The position numbers were made by a program, and so were the translations under genes. Positions 28,268 through 36,761 of a stretch of 64,000 nucleotides of DNA are shown here, piece by piece (position 1 is the stretch's first letter; the number at the start of each line of letters is the position of its first letter). This stretch comes from Pirellulales bacterium (lineage in GTDB: Bacteria; Planctomycetota; Planctomycetia; Pirellulales; JALHPA01). Under the pieces are notes generated by a model. The model was given only the letters and a program-made list of their open reading frames with translations. It was not told the DNA's origin and made no database searches. Location: contig JANRLT010000021.1 in assembly GCA_033762255.1 (NCBI GenBank), forward strand, positions 186,001-250,000. The letters are read 5' to 3'.

Positions 28268-28714
28268 GAAAAGTACCTATCACTCCAGAACCTGGATGTT
28301 TTGCTGGTCCGCCCGTTCAGTGATTGCAAGTTTTCAAATTTTTTCTTGCAAAAACACTCGACTCACAATCGAGTTCAGACGTGAAAAATCATTGTAGACT
28401 GTTTTGGCCTGACGGCAATGAAAGGCCGCCATGCCAGCTTCTTTGTGCAAATCCTCAATTTACATCAAAAAAAGCGGTCCCCGGGGCGTCACTATCCATT
28501 AATCCAACTCCCGTTGCCGCAGGTATCTACTTTTTTAGCCAGATTGACCGAGACTTTCTCCCTGAAAGTGGGGTAAATTTTACTAATGGGATGAATTTTC
28601 TGGCTTGGCGATTGCGTATTTATCTTTAAGCAGGCGACTAGCTGGGTTGGAATTCGTTTAATGGACTAGGCGGTTTGATACCGCGTTTAGAACCACTTTT
28701 GATAGGTAATAACA
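28268..28714. other. Divergent intergenic region
   Basis: 447 bases between divergent genes. An open plus-strand frame (28324-28629) has no recognisable domain or ribosome-binding site and is not called. No repeat was found. Confidence 0.4.
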
Positions 28715-30748
28715 ATGTCCACCCAACGTTGCCGCTTGCTCTGGCCGTTGTTTATCGCGGGATTGGCGGTTTGTTGCGGGTTTTCCGGGTCCCGGGCTGC
28801 GGAACAGCCTACTAACCCCCCCACCCAAGCTGCACCATTACGCGCGGCTTTGTCCGAAAAACTCAAGGCCGCCCGCCAGGCCCAACTGCAATCCCCGCCG
28901 GCCGACGCGCCCGCTGGCAAGAACGCCAAAAATGGCAAAAACGCCGCCAAAGGGAAGGGCAAAAACCAACCTGGCCAACCGGCGGCCAATCTTCCCGCCA
29001 ATCCGCAAGCGGCTGAAATGCTGCGGCAGCGGATTCAGGCGCTGGCCAATCCCACCCCCGCCAGCGAAGAGCAAATTCGCGCCGCGGCCAACGCCGCCAA
29101 AGTGGTCGGTGCCAAAAAAGACAAAGATTCCGCCCCCTTGCCGGTGTTGACTCCCAAAAGTCCAGCCGCTGCCGCGGCCAAAATCAACGAGTTGATCCAC
29201 GAAGATGTTTTTGCCAATAGTTCCGAAAAACCGCTGGGACTAGTCAATGATCAGACTTATTTACGGCGGGCTTATCTGGACACGATTGGGCGGGCCCCCA
29301 CCCCCGAGGAAATCACGGCCTTTGCCCTGGATACCGACCCGCGCAAGCGCGCGCAGGCCATCGACCAATTGTTAGCTCAATCGACTTATGGCGATAACTG
29401 GGCGCACTATTGGCGAGATGTGATCATGTACCGCAAGGCGGAGGACCGGGCCAATCTGGTCTATAAACCGCTACAAGAATACCTTACCGCCGAGTTGAAT
29501 AAAAACACCCCCTGGGACAAACTAGCACAGTCTTTTATGACCGCCACCGGACCCATTACCGAAAATGGGGACACCGCGATCTTTATGGCCCAAATGGGGG
29601 ATAATGAGGACGTGGTCGCGGAGTTGTGCCGCATTTTCATGGGTGTGCAAATTCAATGCGCGCAGTGTCATGATCATCCGTCGGATCGGTGGAAGCGTGA
29701 ACAATTTCACGAACTCGCGGCTTTTTTTCCACGAAATACGGTTCGCCCCGGCATGCCGGGAGACCAGCTTAGTTTTACACTGGCTTCGGTCGAGCGGGAA
29801 TTTCGGGCACGGGGACCGGATAATGGCCGTCCCCGCGGATCACTGGAACATTTTATGAGCGACCTCCAGGACCCGGAGTCCAAGGGGACCAAAATGGAGC
29901 CGGTGTTCTTTGTCAATGGCAAGCAACTGCCGTCGGGACTGAGCGATTTGGAGCGGCGAGGCGCATTTGCGATGTGGTTTACCGGTCGGGAAAATCCCTG
30001 GTTTTCGCGGGCGATTGTCAACCGACTGTGGAGCGAATTGACCGGCGAGGGATTTATCGAGCCAGTGGACGATATTGGTCCCGATCGCGAGATCACCGCC
30101 CCCCGCGCCCTGGATTATCTGGCGGCGCAATTTGTGGCCAATAAATACGACCTGAAATGGCTCTTTCGCACGATCACGCAGACAGACGCCTACCAACGGG
30201 CCAGCCGCTCGCGACGGACCGCCACGCAGACCCCCTTTACCGCAAATGTGGCTCAACGGCTGCGGGCGGATCAGCTTTATACACAACTGATGCATGTGCT
30301 GGAATTACGGGACGATGCGGCGGGGGCTTATGGCCGGGGGCCCGGCGGAGCAGGCGGTCGTTATGGTCTGCGCGATCCACGCTTTCAGTTTAATGCCATG
30401 TTTGGCTACGACCCCAGTGTGCGCCGCGACGAGGTGGCGACCTCCATCCCCCAAGCACTCGCCCTGATGAATGGGCAACTCAACCGCGCGGTGGAAGGAG
30501 ACCGTCGCAATTCCATGCTAAACCGCGTCCTGGCTGAAAATCCCGCCGATGAGGATGCCATTAGCGAATTGTACTTGCGTTGCCTTTCCCGTGAGCCCAA
30601 ACCCGCCGAACTGGCCACCTGCCAGGGATACATTGCTTCGGCTGGTAATAAGTCCACGGGGGGTAATTCAGTTAGTAGCCGCGCCGACGCATTCGAGGAC
30701 ATTCTCTGGGCGTTAATTAATTCGCCGGAATTTGCTTATAGAAATTAG
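28715..30748 (+). CDS. DUF1549/DUF1553 secreted protein (no N-terminal cytochrome domain)
   Basis: 677-residue exported relative of the gene at 246. A signal peptide (LFIAGLAVCCGFSGSRA) is followed by an unusual low-complexity region (about 40-150) rich in Lys, Ala, Pro and Asn. DUF1549 runs from about 155 with the single haem-type motif CAQCH (315-319). DUF1553 runs from about 390 to the end (WFSRAIVNRLWSELTGEGFIEPVDD). The PSCyt1 domain present in the first copy is missing. It pairs with the DUF1501 gene at 30913, repeating the 0.2-4.4 kb arrangement in the same order and strand. Confidence 0.88.
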   Translation: MSTQRCRLLWPLFIAGLAVCCGFSGSRAAEQPTNPPTQAAPLRAALSEKLKAARQAQLQSPPADAPAGKNAKNGKNAAKGKGKNQPGQPAANLPANPQAAEMLRQRIQALANPTPASEEQIRAAANAAKVVGAKKDKDSAPLPVLTPKSPAAAAAKINELIHEDVFANSSEKPLGLVNDQTYLRRAYLDTIGRAPTPEEITAFALDTDPRKRAQAIDQLLAQSTYGDNWAHYWRDVIMYRKAEDRANLVYKPLQEYLTAELNKNTPWDKLAQSFMTATGPITENGDTAIFMAQMGDNEDVVAELCRIFMGVQIQCAQCHDHPSDRWKREQFHELAAFFPRNTVRPGMPGDQLSFTLASVEREFRARGPDNGRPRGSLEHFMSDLQDPESKGTKMEPVFFVNGKQLPSGLSDLERRGAFAMWFTGRENPWFSRAIVNRLWSELTGEGFIEPVDDIGPDREITAPRALDYLAAQFVANKYDLKWLFRTITQTDAYQRASRSRRTATQTPFTANVAQRLRADQLYTQLMHVLELRDDAAGAYGRGPGGAGGRYGLRDPRFQFNAMFGYDPSVRRDEVATSIPQALALMNGQLNRAVEGDRRNSMLNRVLAENPADEDAISELYLRCLSREPKPAELATCQGYIASAGNKSTGGNSVSSRADAFEDILWALINSPEFAYRN

Positions 30749-30850
30749 GCGAAATAAGCAGTTTGTTATGTGAAGTTTTCATTTTTTCAGACGAAACGGA
30801 TAGGAATTCATACACGGACCTCCACTGCTGTGCAAACCAGCAGTGGCACC

Positions 30851-30912
30851 CCAAAAACCAAAAACCAGCCTCCAAATACCAAACTCCATTCCTCCAAACT
30901 CCACACTCCACC
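30851..30912. repeat. Period-7 tract (CCAAAnn units) abutting a start codon
   Basis: About nine 7-base units (CCAAAAA, CCAAATA, CCAAACT, then TCCAAAC, TCCACAC) run directly into the ATG at 30913. CCAAACTCCATTCCTCC here (30879-30895) recurs exactly before the HlyD gene start at 43315. Confidence 0.8.
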
Positions 30913-32202
30913 ATGCCCCTCCATCTTTGCTCCAGCGTACAGACCCGCGATCAGGCTGTCATTCGCCGGCGGGATTTTTTGTGTGGGATTTCCGCCGCGG
31001 CTGTGGCCGCCGGAAACGTCAGTTGGACGGACCTCATTACCGCCCGCGCCGCGGACCTGCGCAAGGAAGGGCGCGCGTGCATTTTGCTGTATATGCAAGG
31101 GGGGCCCAGCCAGTTCGAGACCTTTAGCCCCCTGGTTGGCCACGCCAACGGTGGGGAAACCAAGGCGATCAAGACCAATGTGCCGGGGATCGAAATTGCC
31201 GAAAATCTGCCGGAACTGGCCAAAGTCGCCGACAAATTTGCCATTGTGCGCTCCATGACCAGTAAAGAAGGGAGCCACCCGCGCGCGTCGTACCTGCTAC
31301 ACACGGGTTATCTGCCCACCGCATCGATTAAGCACCCCGCCATTGGCGCGATTACCGCCGCCGAAATCGCCGATCCCACCAGCGAACTCCCCGCGTATGT
31401 CCGCATCGGCGGACGCGGAACCTTTGCCACAGGCGGTTTCTTGGGCGTAAAGTTCGATCCTTTTGACATTAATAATCCCACTCAACCGCCGCAAAACAGC
31501 CGACCCGCTACCGAAGTTGCCCGCTTTCAAAAGCGACTGGGCCTGCTTGATTCTCTCCAAGGGGAATTCGCCAAGACCAATCCACAAGAGGTTAAGGACC
31601 ATCAAGAACTCTACTCCGGAGCGGCCCGAATGATCCTAAGCCAGGACATGCAGGCCTTTGATTTAGCGCGCGAACCAGCCAACACGCGCGATAGCTACGG
31701 CACGGGAAACTTTGCCAGCGGCTGCCTGCTGGCCCGGCGGCTGGTCGAGGCGGGCGTCCCCTTTATTGAGGTGGTCTCCAACGGTTGGGACACGCACGAT
31801 GATAATTTTAGCCGTGTGAAAAATCAGTGCGGCCAAATTGATAAACCGATCGCCGCTTTATTCAATGATTTACAAGCGCGGGGATTGCTGGAAAAGACTC
31901 TGGTCGTTTGGATGGGGGAATTTGGCCGCACGCCCAAGATCAATCCCCGCGGAGGGAGGGACCACTACCCCCGGGCGTTCAATGTCATGCTGGGGGGCGG
32001 GGGCGTCCGGGGGGGACAGGTCATCGGCCGGGTCGATGCCAGCGGCGCGGGCGTGGCCGACCGCCCGGTCACCGTGGCCGACTTTTTACGCACGATCTGC
32101 CACAGCCTGGGCGTGGATGCGAACAAGGAAAACATGAGCAGCATCGGCCGGCCGATTAAGGTCGTGGACGGGGGAGAAGTGGTGAAGGAACTGTTTGCGT
32201 AG
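30913..32202 (+). CDS. DUF1501 family protein, second copy
   Basis: 429-residue exported partner of the DUF1549 gene just upstream. The Tat signal is strong: RRRDFLCG at about 18-25 followed by an Ala-rich stretch. Family blocks are ILLYMQGGPSQFETFSP, SNGWDTHDDNF, WMGEFGRTP and GGRDHYPRAF. ATG 30913 is preferred to the TTG opening at 30763, because it puts the Tat motif near the N-terminus. The preceding bases are a 7-base repeat tract with no Shine-Dalgarno sequence. The stop codon TAG is part of a GTAG hairpin repeat, so the last codon boundary coincides with a repeat junction. Confidence 0.9.
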   Translation: MPLHLCSSVQTRDQAVIRRRDFLCGISAAAVAAGNVSWTDLITARAADLRKEGRACILLYMQGGPSQFETFSPLVGHANGGETKAIKTNVPGIEIAENLPELAKVADKFAIVRSMTSKEGSHPRASYLLHTGYLPTASIKHPAIGAITAAEIADPTSELPAYVRIGGRGTFATGGFLGVKFDPFDINNPTQPPQNSRPATEVARFQKRLGLLDSLQGEFAKTNPQEVKDHQELYSGAARMILSQDMQAFDLAREPANTRDSYGTGNFASGCLLARRLVEAGVPFIEVVSNGWDTHDDNFSRVKNQCGQIDKPIAALFNDLQARGLLEKTLVVWMGEFGRTPKINPRGGRDHYPRAFNVMLGGGGVRGGQVIGRVDASGAGVADRPVTVADFLRTICHSLGVDANKENMSSIGRPIKVVDGGEVVKELFA

Positions 32203-32223
32203 GTCCCATCCGCCGGACGGGGC
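32199..32223 (+). repeat. GTAG-headed hairpin, stem type B, supplying a stop codon
   Basis: GTAG (32199-32202) provides the TAG stop of the DUF1501 gene, followed by the CCCATCCG / CGGACGGGG stem. One G-T wobble is present relative to the copy at 2688. Confidence 0.75.
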
Positions 32224-32316
32224 TATTTGTACTTGTAAAGTTTACATGCCTTGTGTTGTTCAAAGATATCTCATAGCTCAAACAAATGCGTGCCAAAGGC
32301 GTTTGATTCTTTGCGG

Positions 32317-32329
32317 GCCAACGGCCCAC
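32317..32329. repeat. GGGCCAACGGCCC hairpin (type G)
   Basis: Perfect 5-bp stem with AAC loop; an identical 13-mer occurs at 43379. Confidence 0.5.
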
Positions 32330-32400
32330 AAGCAGCAATTCGTACAAAGTTATAAAAGTTTGCAATAATGCCATTTTCCAAACCCACGTATATCAAGTAT

Positions 32401-32435
32401 TAATTCGTAATCAGTAAATGGTAATTTGTAATTTT
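32401..32435. repeat. Period-7 tract (TAATnnG units)
   Basis: Five 7-base units each begin with TAA (TAATTCG, TAATCAG, TAATTTG and so on). It starts 2 bases beyond the stop of the TauE-type gene. Confidence 0.75.
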
Positions 32436-32437
32436 CT

Positions 32438-33172
32438 CTACAGTCCCAACACCAGCTTTCCCCCCGCGATCAAGAGCACCACCGCCAGGCAGCGTTTGAT
32501 CGCGGTTTCTGATAAAAATCGACTCCCGATCGTGGCTCCCACCCACCCGCCCAGAATTACCGCGGGAAGCAGCGTCCAAACCACGTCTGGCACCGTGGGC
32601 GACTTTTGAAAGTGCCCCGCGAGACCGGAAATGGAATTGACCAAAATAAAGGGCGCCGATGTCCCCGCCGCGATCTTGGGCGTGGCCCAGCCCATGAGGA
32701 GCAGCACCGGTGTAAGAAAGATTCCCCCTCCCGTGCCCGTCAGGCCGGCAAACAGCCCCAGCACCGCCCCGGTCAACATCGAAGCCGCCAGTCCCGGCGG
32801 GTGAGAAGTTGATGGTCCGCGCGTGGGCCGGATAAAGCGTATCGCCGAAAAAATAAGTGTGCCACCGAGTAATAAGTGAAACACCCCCGGTGGCAGCTTC
32901 CACAACCCCCCCAAGTAGGCGAACGGGACCGAAGTTACGGCAAACGGCCAAAACAAGCCCCAGCGAAAATGCCCCGCGCGGTAAAACTGCGCCGTCGACA
33001 GACAAGCCACAAAGATGTTCAGGATCAAGGCTGTGGGTTGAATGACGTCCCGTGAAAAACCAAAGAGGGCCATAACCGAAATATAGCCCGATGCTCCCGC
33101 GTGCCCGACCGCGGCATACAAGAGCGCCACCAACGCCGCAGCAGACGCCAGGGCCAGAGTTTCCAAGGGCAT
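32438..33172 (-). CDS. TauE/SafE (TSUP) family membrane permease
   Basis: 244-residue inner-membrane protein with about eight hydrophobic helices in two halves. The first half has the AVGHAGASGY motif; the second has FAGLTGTGGGIFLTPVLLLMGW, the paired glycine-rich signature of sulfite/anion exporters of the TSUP family. Substrates in the family are sulfite, sulfoacetate and other organic anions. GGAAAGG lies 12 bases upstream of the ATG. The overlapping 309-residue frame on the same strand is rich in Gly and Arg and is a shadow. No sulfur genes adjoin it, so the substrate is open. Confidence 0.85.
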   Translation of the reverse strand: MPLETLALASAAALVALLYAAVGHAGASGYISVMALFGFSRDVIQPTALILNIFVACLSTAQFYRAGHFRWGLFWPFAVTSVPFAYLGGLWKLPPGVFHLLLGGTLIFSAIRFIRPTRGPSTSHPPGLAASMLTGAVLGLFAGLTGTGGGIFLTPVLLLMGWATPKIAAGTSAPFILVNSISGLAGHFQKSPTVPDVVWTLLPAVILGGWVGATIGSRFLSETAIKRCLAVVLLIAGGKLVLGL

Positions 33173-33347
33173 CTGTCGGATGAACCTTTCCTTCCCTCGC
33201 GCCGGGCGGGGATTTTTTCACTGGATGAATAAAAATTTGGTAAACGGCGTTTAGGCAACGGGACGGTAACGTAGTCGGCGCCTTCCAGCTGCCGTTGAAT
33301 AATAAAACTGTTTGCACAGCGTGATACAAACGGCTTCGTACTCACAC

Positions 33348-33367
33348 GGCAGCGGGACACTGCCTAC
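33348..33367 (-). repeat. GTAG-headed hairpin, GGCAG/CTGCC stem
   Basis: Read on the minus strand, GTAG is followed by GCAG / CTGC around TGTCCCG. It is a further stem variant of the GTAG set. Confidence 0.45.
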
Positions 33368-33433
33368 TACGTACTTACAACCCGATTCATTAACGTAGGC
33401 TTATCAATTATCACCGCTTGTGGCCCAGACCAC

Positions 33434-33466
33434 AAAAAAACCGCTTTCCCAAATAGAAAGCGGTTT
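33434..33466 (-). terminator. Rho-independent terminator of rpmA
   Basis: Perfect 11-bp stem (AAACCGCTTTC / GAAAGCGGTTT) with a 7-base loop and a T-run on the minus strand, 47 bases past the rpmA stop codon. Confidence 0.93.
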
Positions 33467-33512
33467 GCAGATTATAGACTCGCCCCGCCCTGGCTAGCGG
33501 GGCGCTAGCAAC

Positions 33513-33773
33513 TTAATTGGTGGCGGCGGTTTCCGGGACAATATTGATCCGGCGGCCATCGCGGTCAAAATGAACCTGCCCGTCCATTAGGGCAAACAGC
33601 GTATAGTCTTTTCCCTGGCCAACATGTCGACCAGGATAAAACCGATTCCCCACCTGCCGGATCAGGATATTCCCCGCCCGCACGGTTTCACCAGCGAATT
33701 TTTTGACGCCGCGGCGCTGGGCGTTGGAATCCCGACCATTGCGGGTAGAGCCCTGACCTTTTTTATGTGCCAT
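33513..33773 (-). CDS. rpmA: 50S ribosomal protein L27
   Basis: 86-residue ribosomal protein L27. It begins [20 protein letters not shown], then [17 protein letters not shown] and [12 protein letters not shown], the standard L27 pattern. The N-terminus already lacks the extra leader that some Firmicutes cleave. L27 sits near the peptidyl transferase centre of the large subunit. AGGAGG is placed 7 bases before the ATG. It is usually the second gene after rplU; no rplU lies upstream here, and the preceding gene encodes an unrelated secreted protein. It therefore seems to be its own unit with its own terminator. Confidence 0.97.
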   Translation of the reverse strand: MAHKKGQGSTRNGRDSNAQRRGVKKFAGETVRAGNILIRQVGNRFYPGRHVGQGKDYTLFALMDGQVHFDRDGRRINIVPETAATN

Positions 33774-33924
33774 GACACAGCCTCCTCATAAAATATGATT
33801 GTTGGGTGCGGGCCAACCGACCCCGCATGACGATGCTAGATCATACGAATCGCCCGCGCAAACCCCAGTGGGAAAAGGACTTAGACCCACCAGGCAAACA
33901 CGGAAAGCCGTAGAATCCCTGAGT

Positions 33925-34923
33925 TTAGCGAAAAACCCATTGATGGTCAATGACCGCCTCTTCACCGCTCGCGGGATCACGCATGGGGAGGCCAAAGTAG
34001 ATCTCGGTTTCGGTCTTTGTAAAGGCGTCGCTGGGGCGCCAGAAATTAAGCTGGAGAAACTTGGTTTCAAAGATGCGACCCGTACCCGGGGGATCGCCGG
34101 GTTTGTAAGTCCCCGGGGGATCGGTAAAGCGGTAGACATTGGTCAATCCGCCGACATATACCTGAAATTGATCGATCCGCGGGTCCACATCTTCCCAGGT
34201 GGCCACGCCCCAGACACTGTTGTCTTTTTGGGGGGTGGAAAGGGGGATCGGGATATTCAGCATATCAATTGTGGAATTGAGTCGGCGATTGGGATCCTCG
34301 CGATCCTGAATCGGCTTGAGCGCGACGGGAATCAAGCGATCAAGATACGCTTTCTTCTTGTCCACGGTCTCCAGGCTAAAGGTGGGGACAAAGTTAATTG
34401 GAATCGCTTGCTCCTGGCCAGCCACCTTAGAGGTCAGTTGGTCAACTTCCTTGACGTCCCAGGTCCCTTCATTGGTTTGAAACGGTTGCAAATGCTTGCC
34501 GACATTCCGCACGCGATAAACGATGTACCAGACGACTTTTTGCTGCATCTTGCCCGATTCTGTGGGAAAATCGACCATGATCATCCGCGGCGGCTTAAAG
34601 CTGAACTCCAGGCTCCAAACCGAGCGGCGAAACGGAGTCTGAGTGGCGGCAAAGCGCAAGGTCTGGGTCTCGGCCAAGTCGCTGCTTTTAATCGGCCAAT
34701 TCATCAACTCCGGATGCCCAATCTTTAGCTCGACTAGGTCTTGATGGCTAAAGGTTTCGTTTTTTTGCCGGTCCGGAGTAATGGTAATTTCCGTCCCAGG
34801 AACCAACCGCCGCAAACCCGTCGGGGGAGAGGGCGCCTGGGCGGAGACGGTGGAGAGTTGTGTTCCCGCGCAAACGGCCAGGCCCAACCCTAGTGCAAAA
34901 CGCTGAAATATCCGGAAATTCAT
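33925..34923 (-). CDS. Secreted protein of unknown function
   Basis: 332-residue protein with a signal peptide ending near residue 28 (ALGLGLAVCAGTQLSTVSA). The rest is soluble and rich in beta strands and Pro, with motifs WSLEFSFKPPRMIMVDFPT, VVWYIVYRVRN and TWEDVDPRIDQFQVYVGGLTN. I regard it as a planctomycete-restricted exported protein without an assigned domain. It lies upstream of rpmA on the same strand, with 151 bases between. No metal, haem or catalytic motif is visible. Confidence 0.7.
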   Translation of the reverse strand: MNFRIFQRFALGLGLAVCAGTQLSTVSAQAPSPPTGLRRLVPGTEITITPDRQKNETFSHQDLVELKIGHPELMNWPIKSSDLAETQTLRFAATQTPFRRSVWSLEFSFKPPRMIMVDFPTESGKMQQKVVWYIVYRVRNVGKHLQPFQTNEGTWDVKEVDQLTSKVAGQEQAIPINFVPTFSLETVDKKKAYLDRLIPVALKPIQDREDPNRRLNSTIDMLNIPIPLSTPQKDNSVWGVATWEDVDPRIDQFQVYVGGLTNVYRFTDPPGTYKPGDPPGTGRIFETKFLQLNFWRPSDAFTKTETEIYFGLPMRDPASGEEAVIDHQWVFR

Positions 34924-35342
34924 GGTTGCCTAATGCAAAGATTGCGCAAGAGTACGATGAGGTAACAGAAGTTGCAGCCCCAGCCGGACCGACCGTGACA
35001 ATGAATCTAAACTGTTATCACTAGACTCTTTAGTATAAATAGCGGCAAATCCGCCAGTCAAGGAAACGCGTAAATTCCCATGTGATTTGCGGGATTGAAG
35101 AATATTTATAACGGTTTTTCCGGGGAAATTGGGGGCTAGGGTCTGGTTTTATCCCCAAATGCTAGGGAAAACCAAATGGCAGCAAATAACCGTTAAGAAA
35201 TTTGACGCGCATGTGACCATAAAAAACTGGAATTACCATGTCAAAAATCATAATATTCTCACAATTACCCACTATGATGTGAATTCTAACAGTCTGTACT
35301 TGTTATCTGTGGCGTGAACAATAACTCTCACGGTTTTTTTCC
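34924..35342. other. Divergent AT-rich intergenic region
   Basis: 419 bases between the secreted unknown and arsC, expected to hold both promoters. No ArsR gene and no clear operator palindrome is seen. A short plus-strand frame (35129-35317) is not supported. Confidence 0.4.
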
Positions 35343-35741
35343 ATGCGTGTCGTCTTTGTCTGTGTCGAAAATTCCAACCGGAGCCAAATGGCCCAGGCGT
35401 TTGGCAAATTGCATGGGTTAGAGGCCTACAGCGCGGGTTCGCGCCCATCCGGAAAGGTGAACCCCAAGGCGATCGCCGCCATGGCTGAACTTGGCTATGA
35501 CCTTTCCACCCACCAGTCAAAATCGCTGGCCGATCTGCCGGATGTGGACTTTGACTACGCCGTGACCATGGGCTGCGGGGACGCGTGTCCCCATCTGCGG
35601 GCGCAGCACCGCCTGGACTGGCAAATTCCGGATCCGCGAGAAATGCCGCCCGAGGAATTTGCCAAAATTCGCGATGAAATCGGTCGATTAGTGGAGCAGT
35701 TGGCGTCTTCAACTAAAAATGAGGTGCAATCATGTCGGTAA
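35343..35741 (+). CDS. arsC: Arsenate reductase, low-molecular-weight phosphatase type
   Basis: Cytoplasmic enzyme that reduces arsenate to arsenite, using a thiol relay. At 132 residues it fits the thioredoxin-coupled LMW phosphatase-like ArsC family. The catalytic loop is CVENSNRS (C7, CX5R), and the later cysteines C78 and C82 (GCGDACPH) can form the redox disulfide. DPRE (97-100) provides the general acid Asp. The stop overlaps the start of arsM by 10 bases, which implies a shared message. The order gives a two-step route: arsenate to arsenite, then methylation. No arsR or efflux pump gene is in the window. Confidence 0.9.
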   Translation: MRVVFVCVENSNRSQMAQAFGKLHGLEAYSAGSRPSGKVNPKAIAAMAELGYDLSTHQSKSLADLPDVDFDYAVTMGCGDACPHLRAQHRLDWQIPDPREMPPEEFAKIRDEIGRLVEQLASSTKNEVQSCR

Positions 35742-36625
35742 CCGAAATTGTCCAGCTAAAATATGGTAATGTCGCCAAAAGTGGCTTATCCAGCGATAAC
35801 GCCGGCGTCCTTGCCATCGCCCAGGCGTTTGGCTATAGCGGGGAAGAGTTAAGCTCGATCCCGGCGGAAGCAAACATGGGCCTGTCCTGCGGCAATCCCA
35901 CGGCGTTTGCCAGTTTAAAGCCAGGGGAAACCGTGGTTGACCTGGGCTGCGGCGGGGGATTGGATGTTTTCTTGGCGGCAAAAAAAGTTGGTCCGACCGG
36001 CCGCGCCATTGGAATTGATATGACCCCGGCGATGCTGGACTTGGCCCGACAAAATGCAGTCAAGGGAGGCCTGGAAAATGTGGAATTTCACTTGGCGGGA
36101 ATCGACAAGCTACCCTTGGCGGACCAGACCGTGGATTGCATCATTAGCAACTGCGTGATCAATCTGGCGGAGGATAAACCCGCGGTCTTTGCGGAAATGG
36201 CCCGCGTGCTGAAACCCGGCGGGCGGCTGGCGATCAGCGATTTAGCTCTTTTAAAACCGTTACCTGCGGAGCTGGCTGAAAATTTAATGGCGTACGTGGG
36301 TTGCATTGCCGGTGCGATACCCGTACAGGAGTATGAAAGCGGGTTAAAGGTCGCGGGCTTTGCCGAAGTGCAGGTCGTGAATACCGGGGCCGACCTGAAT
36401 GCGTATGCCAGTCTCGAAAACCAGTCCGGGTGCTGCTCGCCGGGAATGTGCTGCGAGCCGGAATCCTCGGTCGAGGATTCCAGCGTTACGCCAGCGAGCT
36501 TGACGGTAATTAGCACCGAGTCGGGCAATTCCGAACTGCATCGCGAATTGTCCGATCTGTTGCGGCGTTACAATGTGAACGATTTTGTGGCCAGCGTGCG
36601 GGTGTATGCGATCAAGCCCGCGTAA
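35732..36625 (+). CDS. arsM: Arsenite methyltransferase
   Basis: SAM-dependent enzyme that methylates arsenite to methylated and volatile arsenicals. The SAM motif is [13 protein letters not shown] (about 68-80). The three conserved cysteines of ArsM are present: C53 (GLSCGNP), C141 (ISNCVINL) and C191 (YVGCIAGA). The 50-residue gap between the last two matches studied algal ArsM. A Cys-rich patch ([14 protein letters not shown], about 231-244) and a C-terminal segment ending in VRVYAIKPA follow. It is translationally coupled to arsC. A bidirectional-looking hairpin lies downstream. Confidence 0.93.
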   Translation: MSVTEIVQLKYGNVAKSGLSSDNAGVLAIAQAFGYSGEELSSIPAEANMGLSCGNPTAFASLKPGETVVDLGCGGGLDVFLAAKKVGPTGRAIGIDMTPAMLDLARQNAVKGGLENVEFHLAGIDKLPLADQTVDCIISNCVINLAEDKPAVFAEMARVLKPGGRLAISDLALLKPLPAELAENLMAYVGCIAGAIPVQEYESGLKVAGFAEVQVVNTGADLNAYASLENQSGCCSPGMCCEPESSVEDSSVTPASLTVISTESGNSELHRELSDLLRRYNVNDFVASVRVYAIKPA

Positions 36626-36704
36626 AAATATCTCAATAGATCGTAACAGAAAGCAACACGCGGGACGAAACATGTGATCATTTACACCTCTGTTCCCTCC
36701 GCTT

Positions 36705-36736
36705 CCTCCTGTTTATTTCTGTAAGATAACAGGAGG
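36705..36736. terminator. Possible bidirectional hairpin between convergent genes
   Basis: CCTCCTGTT / AACAGGAGG stem with a 14-base loop between the ends of arsM and the transglutaminase-like gene. No T-run, so termination is only plausible. Confidence 0.35.
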
Positions 36737-36761
36737 GAGCAAGCCCGGTGTTAAGGCGGGT

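Noticed and set aside
28324-28629. 101-residue plus-strand ORF in the divergent gap
   Set aside because: No domain, signal peptide or ribosome-binding site; the composition looks non-coding.
32400-33329. 309-residue minus-strand ORF
   Set aside because: It overlaps the TauE/SafE gene in another frame and is Gly/Arg-rich without recognisable pattern; the 244-residue frame has the permease signatures.
33799-34728. 309-residue plus-strand ORF
   Set aside because: It is antisense to the secreted protein at 33925-34923, which has a proper signal peptide and start; the plus frame has none.
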